NCBI GenBank assembly: GCA_003255065.1
Contig: QAOA01000967.1
Coordinates: forward strand, 186,001 to 250,000
Direction: 5' to 3'
Origin: Cercis canadensis
Taxonomy: Eukaryota > Streptophyta > Magnoliopsida > Fabales > Fabaceae
Length of the DNA: 64,000 nt
Shown: positions 11,605-22,734 of the stretch, in pieces
Layout of the letters: the number at the start of each line of letters is the position of its first letter
Numbering within the stretch: position 1 is the stretch's first letter
The notes under the pieces: model-generated
What the model saw: only the letters and a program-made list of their open reading frames with translations
What the model was told of the DNA's origin: nothing
The model's database searches: none
Program-made: the position numbers and the translations under genes

Positions 11605-11735
11605 NTTTTTTTGTATTCAAAATAAATTATGTGGGATTTGGGTTGTTCTTCTGTGTGGATTTTAGTATGTATTATACTAAATATAGAAGTTTTCATTGGT
11701 TTAAACTTTAAAAACTTAAACCTATAAAAACTTTA
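10964..11735 (+). other. Remnant of the last PP6 intron, with poly-T and an N
   Basis: This aligns with 37-735 in copy 1, including TTGATCTATCAAATAGAG and TTGGGAGTTGGAGACATTT. A T-run of about 57 bases (11560-11616) contains one undetermined base at 11605. Apparent poly-Phe or poly-Lys reading frames over it are artefacts. Homology with copy 1 stops near 11735, which marks the left joint with the transporter block. Confidence 0.7.
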
Positions 11736-12489
11736 GTACGTAATTATTATATTTAAAAATAAATAAAATAATTACATAGTATTTTCAATTTAATATGCCT
11801 TCAATTATTTATGTGAAAGATTTTTCTTTTGGAAATTCCCACAATATTAATTATTTAGCATCTGTCTATATTCCTATGTTAATGGGGCTTCAAAGAATTT
11901 TGTGGTGTCTTATGTTAACAGCATTAATAATATTCTTTTGTTTTGCAAAAATTTACAATGAATTGAAACAAATTGGAGAGCATAAAACAACTTAGTATTG
12001 TGTTCACGACATTGATAATTAAATACTTAATTATGATTGTGGTAAAAATGTAAATCTGTTTGCTTACCATGACTTGGGCATTAAGAAAGTGAAGCAAAGT
12101 GCAGATACATATATAAAAGCAGGATGAGATGGCCAATCAAGAATGAATTGGCACAAAACAAAAAGTGGTTTTACGATTGACTTCTATTTTAAGTAACACC
12201 TAACAGATGAGTATTTGGTGGATGCAAGCTGTAGATGAAGGATTCAGCGGGTATGTATTACTATTTACTACTAATAGAAGGTGATTTGAGAAAGGCTAGC
12301 ATGAAATGTGCTGCACCTCTTTTTTCTGACGCTTTAAATAGGATACCTGCACTAACATCTAAGTGCTAGCTAGGCCAAGGGGGTTCGTTCTCGGACGTCT
12401 TTCTCGAATCGGGGATTCCCAGTCCCCTTTGCAAACCAGCTGATCTCCGGCCTTCAGCTCTCCCCAGCTAGCTAAACTCTTTGCACAAA
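11736..12489 (+). promoter_or_regulatory. Upstream region of potassium transporter 1
   Basis: No gene is seen. At about 11795-11965 there is a diverged piece of the PP6 3' flank (compare 1300-1450). The proximal 150 bp are clearly less AT-rich than the surroundings and probably hold the 5' leader. A TTTAAATA element at 12333-12340, about 150 bp before the ATG, is the best TATA candidate. This upstream sequence is unlike that of transporter 2. Confidence 0.5.
12333..12340 (+). promoter_or_regulatory. Candidate TATA box for potassium transporter 1
   Basis: The sequence TTTAAATA lies 150 bp before the ATG, just before a locally GC-richer leader. It is chosen by position and sequence only. Confidence 0.35.
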
Positions 12490-15400
12490 ATGGAGGAAGC
12501 AGGTGGCAGAAGGGGTAGTTTAGGTGTAGACCGGCAAGCCTTGCCAACGACAACAGTTTTACAGTTAGCTTTTCAAAGCATAGGTATTGTTTATGGAGAT
12601 ATCGGAACTTCACCACTTTACGTGCTTCCCGGCGTTTTCCCTAATGGTGTCGCTCATGAAGATGACATTTTGGGTGCTCTTTCAATCATCTTCTATACCA
12701 TCACTCTCTTACCTGTCGTTAAGTACGTTTTCATCGTTTTACGGGCAACTGACAATGGCGATGGTAATTCAATTATTGTGACTTTCTGTATTGAATTTGA
12801 TACTGAATTGTTACTTAATGTTTTGTTGATTGTTACATGAATGAATGCATGCATGCAGGAGGGACGTTTGCGTTGTACTCTCTGATATGCCGTTATGCGA
12901 AAGTGGGATTGATACCCAATAATCAAGCAGAAGACGCCAATGTGTCTAATTATAACCTCCCTTTACTGGATGAAAGGAAAAGAGGCAAGTTGGCTGAAAC
13001 CATCAAGTCTTCGCTTGAGAAGAGTGAATTTGCCAAGTACTTTCTATTGTTTGTCACTCTCCTTGGTACTTCCATGGTCATAGGCGATGGTGTTCTTACT
13101 CCTTGCATCTCTGGTTAGTCACGTTATTTATTTATTTCACACCTTTTATTTTCTTATTGTTTATTACCTTACTAAATTTAATATCTTAAAATTAATATAC
13201 TTTCAATCAAATCATATACACATTGCAAGAGTTACTTTGCTTGTTAGATCTCTATATGTATTTCAAAATACATATTTTAATAACTTTATATGCCCATTGT
13301 GAAAGTTACTTTGCTATAGTTATGTAAAATTGTGAAGAACAAGAGTTAGCAAATCGAGTTACTTCGGATCACTTATGTTGTCCTCTGTCACTTGCACATA
13401 ATTCAAACATAATAAATTATTCATTTCCTGCAGTTTTATCTGCTGTGGGAGGGATCAAGGAAGCTACAGCTTCAATGACAGAAGGTGTGTGCTCTTGCCC
13501 ACAAGTAGAGCATAGATATAATGCTTTTAGGGGAAAGCAGTATTCTATTCAAATTTGTTACCTATGGTTTAGTAATAAATCTTAAGTTGATGCATGTTAT
13601 TTTTGTTTGTTCACAGATAAGATTGTTTGGATATCTGTTATAATCCTGATCTTGCTGTTTGTGGTTCAAAGATTTGGGACTGACAGAGTGGGCTACGCTT
13701 TTGCTCCCATTCTCACTTTATGGTTTTTTTGCATCGGACTCATTGGTATTTACAATTTCGTCAAGCATGATCCATCAGTTATTAAAGCATTAAACCCAAA
13801 GTTCATAGTAGACTACTTCAAGAGGAACAAGAAAGAAGCTTGGATTTCTCTTGGTGGCACAGTGCTGTCAATAACAGGTTCAAATGTGCAATTTTTTTTT
13901 TTTTTTTTTTTACTTTGTCTAATTAATAGTTAACCCACTAATCATTTTTAGATTTTGCATTCATGGATTTTGTGCTGTCCTAGCCATAACCTCAAGAATG
14001 GGTGGAAATTTTTTGCAGGAGCTGAGGCGATGTTTGCTGATGTTGGTCATTTCTCAGTAAAGTCCATACAAATAAGTATGTGTGGTTTGACATATCCAAG
14101 TATCGTATTAGCATATTTTGGACAAGCAGCCTATCTCCGCAAACATAGTGAAAATATTGCAGATGTCTTCTTCAAATCCATACCTGGTAATTGAATTTGA
14201 ATGTCACTGCTCACTACGTACTAATTAATTAAAGTCATGCATCAACTTTTATAAGCAAAAGAAACCCCATATATCATCCCAATTCCTAAACATGAATCAC
14301 AATAGAGATCTTAATTTGTGTTATGTGCGTATACTTTTTGCAGGACCTGTATATTGGCCAATGTTTGTAATTGCTGTTCTGGCAGCAGTGATAGCTTCCC
14401 AAGCCTTGATCTCTGGGACTTTTGCTATAATCCAGCAATCCCTCTCCCTAGGATGTTTTCCTCGTGTCAAAGTTGTACATACATCGGCCAAGTTTCCAGG
14501 ACAAGTTTACATCCCTGAAATTAACTACGTTCTCATGATACTTTGTGTTGTGGTCACTGTTTGTTTCAAAAACACCATAACACTTGGGAATGCCTATGGT
14601 AATTTAACCCACTCTATTTTTATATACATGCTCAACTTAATTAATTTGTTAATGAGTGAACGATTAATATTATTGACGATGGAAATTCTAATTAATGGGT
14701 AATTTAATTTGTGGATGCACATGCAGGCCTAGCGGTGGTGTTTGTGATGTTCCTTACATCTGGTTTTCTCACGTTAATCATGCTCATGATATGGAAGACC
14801 AACATATTTCTGGTACTCTTGTATGTCCTTACCATTGGCCTTGTGGAGCTTATCTATTTAAGCTCAGTTCTATACAAATTTGATCAGGGAGGTTATCTTC
14901 CTCTTCTCTTTGCTGCGGTATTAATGTTCATCATGTACGTTTGGAACGCCGTGCACCGAAAGAAGTACTATCATGAGTTGGAAAATAAGATTTCTTCAGA
15001 AACGGTTGAGAAGATTCTCACTGATACAGAGTTTTGTAGAATACCTGGTCTGGCCATGTTCTACTCAGAGCTTCCTCAAAGTATCCCACCCATTTTCAAG
15101 CATTATGTGGAAAATGTGCCAGCATTGCACTCCGTTCTTATCTTTGTGTGCATCAAGTCGTTACCAATTAGTAAAGTTGCTATAGAAGAGAGGTTTTCCT
15201 TTCGCCAGTTACAGCCAAAACAACTTAATGTGTTCCATTGTGTTGTAAGATATGGATACACTGATGCACGCAATGCCAAAGACCATCCTTTCGAGGATGT
15301 GCTAATTGACAATTTGAAGGAATATATTGCTCATGAATCAAAGCAGCAGGAGAATGTGGAAAACGAGGTTCAGGTAGTTGAAAAAGCATTTAACGTAGGT

Positions 15401-15577
15401 GTTGTTCACTTGGTTGGTGAAACTGAGGTGATTTCTGCCCAAGGAGCTTCTTTATACAAGAGGATTTTGATAGACTATTGTTACAGTTTCTTGAAGAACA
15501 ACTTGAGAGATGCTGACAAAGTGTTTGAAATCCCTCACAAGCGTCTGGTTAAAGTGGGAATGACGTATGAGCTTTAG
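12490..15577 (+). CDS. HAK5: HAK/KUP/KT potassium transporter, HAK5-like (copy 1)
   Basis: A high-affinity K+ uptake permease, a K+/H+ symporter of the plasma membrane in this family. Seven exons splice in frame: 12490-12763, 12859-13113, 13434-13484, 13617-13877, 14019-14186, 14344-14598 and 14727-15577. All have GT-AG borders, giving 704 codons plus stop. The first ATG (MEEAGGRRG) is used; the frame just upstream lacks another. Family signatures are [13 protein letters not shown] in TM1, [42 protein letters not shown]-like text (here [15 protein letters not shown]), [10 protein letters not shown] and the C-terminal KVGMTYEL. About a dozen hydrophobic segments fill residues 25-480 and a cytosolic tail follows. 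It is shorter than typical HAK5 (about 780 aa) because both the N-terminus and the tail linker are short. It lies inside a broken PP6 copy. The cluster I assignment rests on overall similarity to HAK5 and not on any assay. Confidence 0.9.
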
Positions 15578-15687
15578 AACATGGTATTATAGAAGATCTT
15601 TCTTGGCTAAAGCTGCAAATAAAGCTAAAATACAGAGGAGGCGTGGAGCAAACTGATAAGTGTTGACACTCAATTTCGTTTTAGTTT

Positions 15688-15724
15688 GAGAGGTCCCAGG
15701 ACAGGTCTTCTATATTTCTTATTA
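15688..15724 (+). pseudogene. Last-exon remnant of PP6 copy 2
   Basis: This reads RGPRTG...YFL as at 1102-1139, but the first half of the exon with its acceptor is missing and the stop codon TAA is replaced by TTA. It continues into the same 3' flank as copy 1. Its position downstream of transporter 1 shows that the transporter block (about 11736-15687) now divides this PP6 copy. Confidence 0.8.
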
Positions 15725-16503
15725 CCGGGGGCAGTTTTGCTTGAATTTATTGTAAAATTATATTAGTAGATGGCTTTACTATTATGATTGGACATTGATA
15801 GTCATGTATTATGGAGTTTCTGAGTGCAATGCTTCTTAAAGGTGGATGTTATTCTTTACCCCAAGATTCCCAATTTAATAGCCCACTATTATTTATGTCA
15901 GTGACTTTTCTTTTGGGCTTGCCACAGTACTTTAACTATTTAACATCTGCCTATATTCCTGGAAAGAATCATGTAGTTCTTATGTTAAATAGTATTGCTG
16001 TTATTTTGTTTGCCAAAAATTTTATTTGGTTGCCACAAAGAATTAACATCAAATTTGCAAGCATATTCCTTTTGTGCTAATAAAATTGGGAAGCATAATT
16101 TGTGGAACTAATTTCTAAAGCAATGCTGTCTTCAGTAGAAAAAGACTGAAGATTGAGGGCGAATATTGTATGCTAGAAAATTGTAAGGTTATGAATTATC
16201 TTGTCTTTGTTGTTCTATTGAAGATAAAAAAAAATGGTTAAACAAGTATATGGTAATTCAAGATAAAATGTTTATAGTCTTGGATGTGTTACAGTTGTAG
16301 TTCATATTTTATGACTTCGTTGACTTCAAAAAACTGTCACATTCTATGAATTAGTTGACTTCAATATAAGTGACAACGAATTCAAAGTCGTAGCAAAAAA
16401 ATATAAATGCGGAGGCTAAAATAGTTCAGCCAATTTATAGAGAAAAGCATACAAATGAGGAGGAAGGAAAAACAAAATGGTGAAACTAGATATTATTCTT
16501 TAA
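15725..16503 (+). other. PP6 3' flank, second copy
   Basis: This aligns with 1140-1710 and 3711-3850. The reading frame at 15811-16080 is only this flank and not a gene. The site matching the hAT insertion in copy 1 is intact here. Confidence 0.7.
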
Positions 16504-17366
16504 GGGGGCGTTTGGTAGACGAATTCTTTTTTTATTTTTGAGGATCATATTTCTTGTGAATGACGATTCTTGAGAATGCCATAAATGTATTTGGTAGGCC
16601 TTAAACATTATTGGAAATATTAGACAATGTTTCTTGAGAATCTTCTATCCTTACATTTGTTTCTAATATAACTTTTTTGAGAATCTTAGCATTTTTTTTT
16701 TTCAAAAATACCCTATCTATTTTTTTTTTTTTTTTTTTTTTNTTTTGGTTTCTCACCGGTATCTGGGCTTCGTTCGACTAATTCGGTTTCGAGTCGAGGA
16801 AGGACCACAAGGGCGGTAAGGCTCTCCCACTAGACGCAGTTGTATACCCAATAGCTCGAACCTGAGACCCTTGATTAAACTAAAACACCCTTTTACCAGT
16901 TAATCTACAAGCTTGTTGGTTATACCCTATCTATTTTAAGTCCAAAAAAAGAGAATAAAATTACTTCATATAATTAATGAATATTTATTTTTAGAAAATG
17001 TGTGTATTACATTTTTTTATGCTTTGCAACTTTTAATTTTTTTTTTTTTTACGTTTCTCATTTAATTTTGTTTTATTTACTTTTCTATTTTATTTGGCAT
17101 TATTACAATTATGCCATTAATGAATGATATATATGTATTTTTATGTCTAAAAAACTTTCTCATGGTCATAGAAATCCAAAATTTCTACCCTCATGAGAAA
17201 GTTTTGGTGACAAATTTACCTCAAAATCATTTTCGATAATTCTACTTTCTTGATAATTCTACTTTCTTGGGAATATTTTTGAAACATTGTATCAAACATG
17301 AGAATATTAGTTTCTCAAATTGAAATTCTCATAAAACTAAAAAGAATTTATCTACTAAACCCCTCC
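16504..17366. mobile_element. PIF/Harbinger (Tourist-like) element, 863 bp, carrying a SINE
   Basis: The left end is GGGGGCGTTTGGTAGA; the right end read backwards is GGAGGGGTTTAGTAGA. TAA flanks both sides (16501-16503 and 17367-17369), and the paralogous site near 3858 is uninterrupted. The 3-bp target and GGG...GTTTGGTA ends fit a Tourist-like MITE. A SINE inserted into its left half accounts for about 200 bp of its length. Confidence 0.8.
16724..16921 (-). mobile_element. tRNA-derived SINE inside the Harbinger-like element
   Basis: Read on the minus strand it has a tRNA-like head with box A text TAGATTAACTGG and box B text GGTTCGAGC, a middle of about 100 bp, and an A-tail seen here as the T-run 16721-16745. 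The tail includes one N at 16742. The target duplication ATACCCTATCTATTTT is present at both sides (16708-16723 and 16922-16937). It cannot be a tRNA gene, because the second half of a cloverleaf is missing and the A-tail and target duplication are retroposon features. Confidence 0.8.
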
Positions 17367-17369
17367 TAA

Positions 17370-18287
17370 AGGGTAAATTTTAATTTACTCTTGTGTAGTT
17401 CAGTTCTAAAAGTTCTAAAACTTTAAAAAAGTGTAAACGACTCCTAAATACTTTCAGTATGTGCAAAAAAAGAATAGAAAAAAAAAGCTTTTCGTGGACG
17501 AACATGAGCCATAAATGGAAGAAAAAGATCATGGGGACGTACGTCCGGAAAACATGATGTGCATGCTACATGATGGAACTTACTTTTGGTTTTAAGAGGG
17601 GAAAATTGGCATGTGAGCTACAATGACCAATTTTTCTCCATCATCGATGCTGAATTGCGAGGCCTTAGGCTTCAGACCACTGGAGCACTAAACCCAAATA
17701 ATAATCTTACTCTAATAAATTTCTCATTATAAATGAAATGGTAATTATTAGATAAAATAAAACATTTATATCAGATAATTATTATCATTTAGTAAGAAAT
17801 GCTTAGAAATTTTCCTAACCGCATATCATTTTCCAAAGATACACCACCATAATTTGATAGTTTTTAATTCTGATTTTGAAGTTTTGTTGCATTCGATTTT
17901 TCAAAGTGATCAGTCTATGGTTTCATTATCATTTCCGTGAATAATTGCATACGATTAAATGGAAGCTATAATTGATTTTTAAGTTATTTAAATTTTTTTA
18001 GTAATCTTATTTTAAGAAAAAAAGAATTATTAAGAGCAACAAAGAAAGTACGTTTCAAATTAATACTAACTAAGAATATAAATAAATAGAAAATTTTAAA
18101 TTAATTATGAAATCAAACAGACAAATATATAAATAAGTTTGAGTTAGAAAAAAGTTATTTAATTAGGGATGTTTTCAAAAAATAAAATTGAAACTAGTTA
18201 AAAAAAAAAACCAATTATTCAATATCAGAAGAGATATTCATACCACAAATAAAAATTGATAACTAAAATGATTTATACTGTTTATTT
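17370..18287. other. Intergenic DNA: copy of 4.7-5.4 kb and inverted copy of the transporter 2 upstream region
   Basis: No gene. From 17370 to about 18080 it matches 3850-4050 and 4700-5430. From about 17700 to 18600 it also matches 31990-31245 in reverse, with shared words such as TGGTTTCATTATC and AAATAAGTTTGA. The stretch is therefore related to the upstream DNA of the minus-strand potassium transporter. Confidence 0.6.
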
Positions 18288-18492
18288 ATTTAATTTTTTT
18301 TTTTTTTTTTTAGTTTACATCCATAATATCTCTACACCTTTGGACATGTGACTAATTTTTGTTCGGGACAAGAGCAGTAATTGATAAATCCCATGATGAG
18401 AGCAGTGCAACTCCACGGTTTTGAACTCAGGACCTTTAGCCTGGAACGCCTTGGAGCTCAGTCTGCTTCTACTGAGCCAACACCTTGTTGGT
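18288..18492 (-). mobile_element. tRNA-derived SINE with a 17-bp target duplication
   Basis: On the minus strand it starts with a tRNA-like head: box A TTGGCTCAGTAG, then box B GGTCCTGAGTTCAAAACC. It ends in an A-tail, the T-run near 18295-18311 on this strand. The perfect direct repeat ATTTATACTGTTTATTT flanks it (18271-18287 and 18493-18509). It differs in sequence from the SINE at 16724 and belongs to another family. Confidence 0.85.
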
Positions 18493-18509
18493 ATTTATAC
18501 TGTTTATTT

Positions 18510-18829
18510 TACTTAATAAATTTGTGAAATTTATATGAAACCTACAAAAGATATGGTCTATATTATTTTTATATTTGTGGTATTAGTAGTACCATTTGTG
18601 ATACTGAATAATTAGCTAAAATTTTTTTTAGTAATCGTACAATTCCATATTTTCTCTATGGCATCCTCTCCGATGTTTAAGGTCCTATCAGACCCTATAA
18701 AATGTTCATCACTCTTTGGGATCCTCAATTGTGCAAACAAGCAATTGTTCAAAGACAATTAGAACTACTTCTTTCACAATCCCAATTCAAATTCACCCCA
18801 AGATATTTGAAGTCGTTATCTCTTGAAAC
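18510..18829 (+). promoter_or_regulatory. Upstream region of the STP pseudogene
   Basis: Up to about 18625 this is still the inverted relative of the transporter 2 upstream region; after that it is unique. A clear TATA box, TATAAAA, lies at 18696-18702, 128-134 bp before the ATG. It fits a former promoter. Confidence 0.5.
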
Positions 18830-20671
18830 ATGGCAGCAGGAGGTTTTATTGATCATGGTGGTGCTAAGCAGTACGAGAGTAAAGTCACCGTCTACATGCT
18901 GGTCACTTGTTTGGTGGCCGCCATGGGAGGTCTCCTCTTTGGTTATGATCTTGGTATTATAGGAGGAGTGACTTCCATGGAACCAATCTTGATCAAGTTC
19001 TTCCCCTCTGTGTACAAACAATTGAAAGATGAGTCAAGTCATGAGAGCGAGTATTGCAAATATGATAACAAGCTTCTTACATTACCTCCTCCCTCTAACT
19101 TGCTGCTTCGGTAGCCTCTAATTTCTTTGCTTCCACAACTACAAGAGCGCTTGACTGTAAGCCCTCAATGTTTCTTGGTGGCTTGTTTTTCCTTGTTGAT
19201 CCTCTCCTCAACGGTTTTGCTACCAACATTACCATGCTTAATATTGGCCATTTGTTACTTGGTTTTGGCGTGGGATATTGTATTCAAGTAAGAATTTTCC
19301 TCAATTGCATCCTTAATAAAAAGATTTGGAAAAATCTGAAAGAACAAGTGTCTCAAAATTAACTGAATTTTTTGTCAATTCTCTATAGTATGTTTCCATG
19401 TATTTTTCCGAAATGGCTCCACCAAAGATCAGAGGAACACTCAACATGGGATTCCAAATGGCCATCACCATTGCTATTTTGGCTGCAAACCTAATTAACG
19501 TCTCGACTGCCAAGCATGAGAATGGCTAGAGGCTCTCTTTGGGTATTGGAGCTGTTCCAGCTGTTTGTACGTGTTTGGGAGCTTTTTTCCTTGGTGACAC
19601 ACCTAACTCCAAGATTGAAAGAGGCCAACATGAGCAAGCAAATGTTGCAAAAGATCTGTGGCACCGACAACGTTGACGAGGAGTTACAAGATCTAATTGA
19701 CGCAAGTGAGGCAGCCAAGATGGTGGAACACCCATGGAAGAACATTTTACAGCCAAAATACAGGCCTCAACTAACTTTTGGCTCCATGATTCCATTCTTC
19801 CAACAGCACACTAGCATCAATGTCACCATGTTTTACGCACCCATTCTTTTCAAGACTCTGGGCTTCGGTGATGATGCTGCCCTCGTGTCTGCTGTTATTT
19901 GTGGTGTCTCAATATGGTTGCCACATTGGTTTCTACCTTTATAGTGGATAAGGTTGGAAGAAGGGTTTTGTTCCTTGAAGGAGGATGCCAAATGTTTATT
20001 TGCCAAGTAATTTCCAACTAAAGTTTTTTATTTTCTTGACAGCATGAAGATTTAAAACCTGACTTCCTATAAATTATTCGAACCACTTATTATTAAACTA
20101 CACCTAATAGCTTAACTTGCAACTATATTGGATAAAAACTTGCATGCTTAAAATCTGCTACATTTTACTCTAAACTTTTGTCCTGGTTTCGATGATTAGT
20201 CAATGATATATATTTCCATCAATTACTTGTGTATAGGTTGTTGTGGGAGTCATGATTGCTTTGAAGTTTGGAACCAATGGTGAAGACTCATTTAGCAGTG
20301 GTGAAGCCAACTTCCTCTTGTTCTTGATCTGTGCATATGTTGCAGCATTCGCATGGTCTTGGGGTCCCTTGGGATGGTTGGTGCCTAGTGAAATCTAATC
20401 TCTTGAGGTCAGATCCGCAGGACAAGCTATCAATGTCGTTGTGAACATGTTCTTCACCTTCTGCATTGCTCAAGTCTTACTCTTAATGCTTTGCCACTTG
20501 AAGTTCGGTCTCTTCTTCTTCTTTCCTGGCTTTGTGCTTATAATGACCATTTTCATTTTCTCATTGTTGCCTGAGACAAAGGGCGTTCCAATTGAGGAGA
20601 TGAACAGAGTGTAGAGGTCACACTGATTTTGGGCCAAGTTTGTTCCTAAGGATAATAAGGCTAATGCTTGA
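18830..20671 (+). pseudogene. Sugar transport protein (STP, hexose/H+ symporter) pseudogene
   Basis: A monosaccharide transporter of the major facilitator family. Three exons are recognisable: 18830-19287, 19389-20006 and 20237-20671. The start [11 protein letters not shown], then [79 protein letters not shown] and [14 protein letters not shown] are STP hallmarks. It is dead. There is a frameshift near 19080, TAA at 19096 (for Tyr), TAG at 19527 (for Trp), frameshifts near 19650 and 19905, TAA at 20396, and TAG at 20612 and TGA at 20624 (both for Trp). The usual GRK/GRR-like loop after the second block is also altered. The splice sites and TATA box survive, so decay followed a period as a normal gene. 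Confidence 0.9.
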
Positions 20672-21594
20672 AGTTGATCTAGGCACAATGCAAGATGGGA
20701 AAGGATTAGGAATGGAAAATGAGAAGTGATAGCTATGGGGAAAAATATGAGAGATTCCTATGTACTTCCCAAGATACATATTCCAGAGACACTAAAAGGT
20801 GAACCCTCATAAATAGGTCCCACAGACGTGGTTCCATTTTTTGTAGTTGTGGTAAACATAAACAGTATCCATGAAGATACAGTGGTACCAACTAGAAAAT
20901 GTTAATTTTAAACTTAGGAATTTTTTTTTTCTTATGACAAGTGTTGCTATCAAGGTGACGACAAGTGGCATGCTATGAGAATTTCCTCCTATCAAAAGTA
21001 TTTAAAAATAATTTATAATGTCAACTATGTGTGTCTCAAAAATAAAAAATAAGGAAAAAAAATTGAATACTAATGTCCTTAAATAACTTCTTTATTTATG
21101 TTTTCTAACGTAATATTATTTCAGAAGAAATAAAAACCAAAAAATGTAAGTTTCCAAAATGGTGCATGTAATTGATTGCTTGATTTCCAATCAGGAGTAG
21201 TAACTGAAATTAAATTAAATAAATAAATCCGAAATAATATTACAATATACATGTGCTGAAAATTGTGATACTACAATATACATGTACTGAAAATTAAATT
21301 AATCAAAAATTAAAAAAAAAAAACCTCCTAATAATTATGATGATAATCAACTAACAATTTTTATTATGATAGTGTATGAGGTCAGAATATTTATTACTAA
21401 ATCTAATTATTTTGAATAATTGCAATTCAATTTAATTTTGGAAGTCCACCTCCACCAAAATTATAATCCATTATTATTCAATTTCGGTTGAAATAAATTG
21501 TCAATTACTCTCCTTAATTTTAGTCATGTAATAATTGCGGATTTTTGAATTTGAATTTTGAAATTAGTGTTATATGTTTTTGCCTCCATCGTCC
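20672..21594. other. AT-rich intergenic stretch
   Basis: I find no gene or recognisable element. Short low-complexity repeats occur, such as the doubled ATACATGTACTGAAAAT-like word near 21245-21300. Confidence 0.5.
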
Positions 21595-22381
21595 TCTATA
21601 TATAATGTACCACATGTGAGTCACTCATATTCATTTGGTTTTGATTCAAATATTCTTTGCTTCATTGCCTTCAAGTCTCCCTCCTAGAAAACTTTTGGGT
21701 AAGCTTTGTGCCAATCTCTCTTCATGATTTCATTTGTGCTTTACATGTTTATATATTTCCTTGAACTATCATGTGTTATTTTATTAGACATTCTAATGAA
21801 CTATATCTCCCTTCTCTATTTTCGTTCTATTCCAATTATTCATCTCTTTATTCCCTTCTCTATTTCTTGCTATTCTATTTTGATATATGTGTTGATTCAT
21901 GTAGGTTAGTATGGCTATGATGAAATCACTACAAGCTCTATTCTATGAAAAATCAAGGTCAGATCTCTGCTCCTATTCTGAAAATGGGATTTCTTTTCAG
22001 AAGTTCATTTCTCTCTGTCACACTTATATTTCATTTGTTCTCTTCTTTTTCTTGGGTTTTGTTTTGGGTAGACTATGTGCTGCTTCAATTTTTTCATTTT
22101 ATTGGTTAAACAACATATTCATCTAAGCCAAATATTGCATTTGTTTTGGTTAAATGCAACTATATGTTTTGGTTTGACAAGTAGTATTTCTTTGGCTTCT
22201 TCAAAATGGCTATCTCAATAATTCATGTGTATACTTGATATCCTTTTTTCAGGAATAGTTGCTGAAAGCATTGGTTATAGGGATTTGTCAACAAAAATTG
22301 ACATGGAGAGGGTTAAGAATGTTGCACAAAATTGCTAATGCAGACAAGGGGCTCAACTTTAAGCGAAGGACAAAGGCAAAG
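21595..22381 (+). other. Possible small spliced transcript, unrecognised
   Basis: A gene-like arrangement without a recognised product. A TATATATA box near 21597 is followed by a possible leader exon ending at GGGTAAGC (about 21693). A second exon begins after GTAG near 21903 and holds MAMMKSLQALFYEKSR, ending at AAG before GTCAGA. A third follows TTTTTTCAG at 22253 and ends at GGCAAAG before GTAAAC (22381). One frame of the third exon reads IVAESIGYRDLSTKIDM, which looks protein-like, but joining the exons as drawn gives an early stop. It may be a decayed gene or chance. I do not assign a family. Confidence 0.25.
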
Positions 22382-22734
22382 GTAAACATCAAATTTAAGT
22401 CTCATTCCGTTCTCCTACCAAACTTAGCCATAAAAATTAATAGGTAAATTTGTTTCTATATTAGGGAGTTTTTGGAATGTGTGATTAATGTAATAACTGA
22501 TTTAATGTATTCGATATATATCATAAAGACTTCATCATCAATCTACTCCTTCCTTTTCTACTCAAAACAGAATAGCTATTGCAATCGGACTCTATCAGAA
22601 TTCATCTATATTAACACTAGATGAAGCAAATTTTGCTTTAGAGAGCAAATCTGAGTTATTAGTATGACAAGTAGTGGAGCATTTGATGGAAAATCACATT
22701 TATTCTCTGTGTACCTAAAATAGTGTGACAAGTA
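22382..22734. other. Spacer
   Basis: AT-rich sequence between the possible small transcript and the TRIM. I see nothing in it. Confidence 0.4.

Noticed and set aside
11447-11696. Open frames with poly-Phe and poly-Lys on the two strands
   Set aside because: They are translations of the T-run with an N at 11605 in a PP6 intron remnant.
15811-16080. 89-codon plus-strand frame
   Set aside because: It is the duplicated PP6 3' flank. The equivalent at 1230-1500 is not open in the same way and no family fits.
16746-16920. tRNA gene
   Set aside because: Box A and box B are present, but the A-tail and 16-bp target duplication identify a SINE.
18320-18490. tRNA gene
   Set aside because: Same reasoning: tRNA-like head, A-tail and a perfect 17-bp target duplication.
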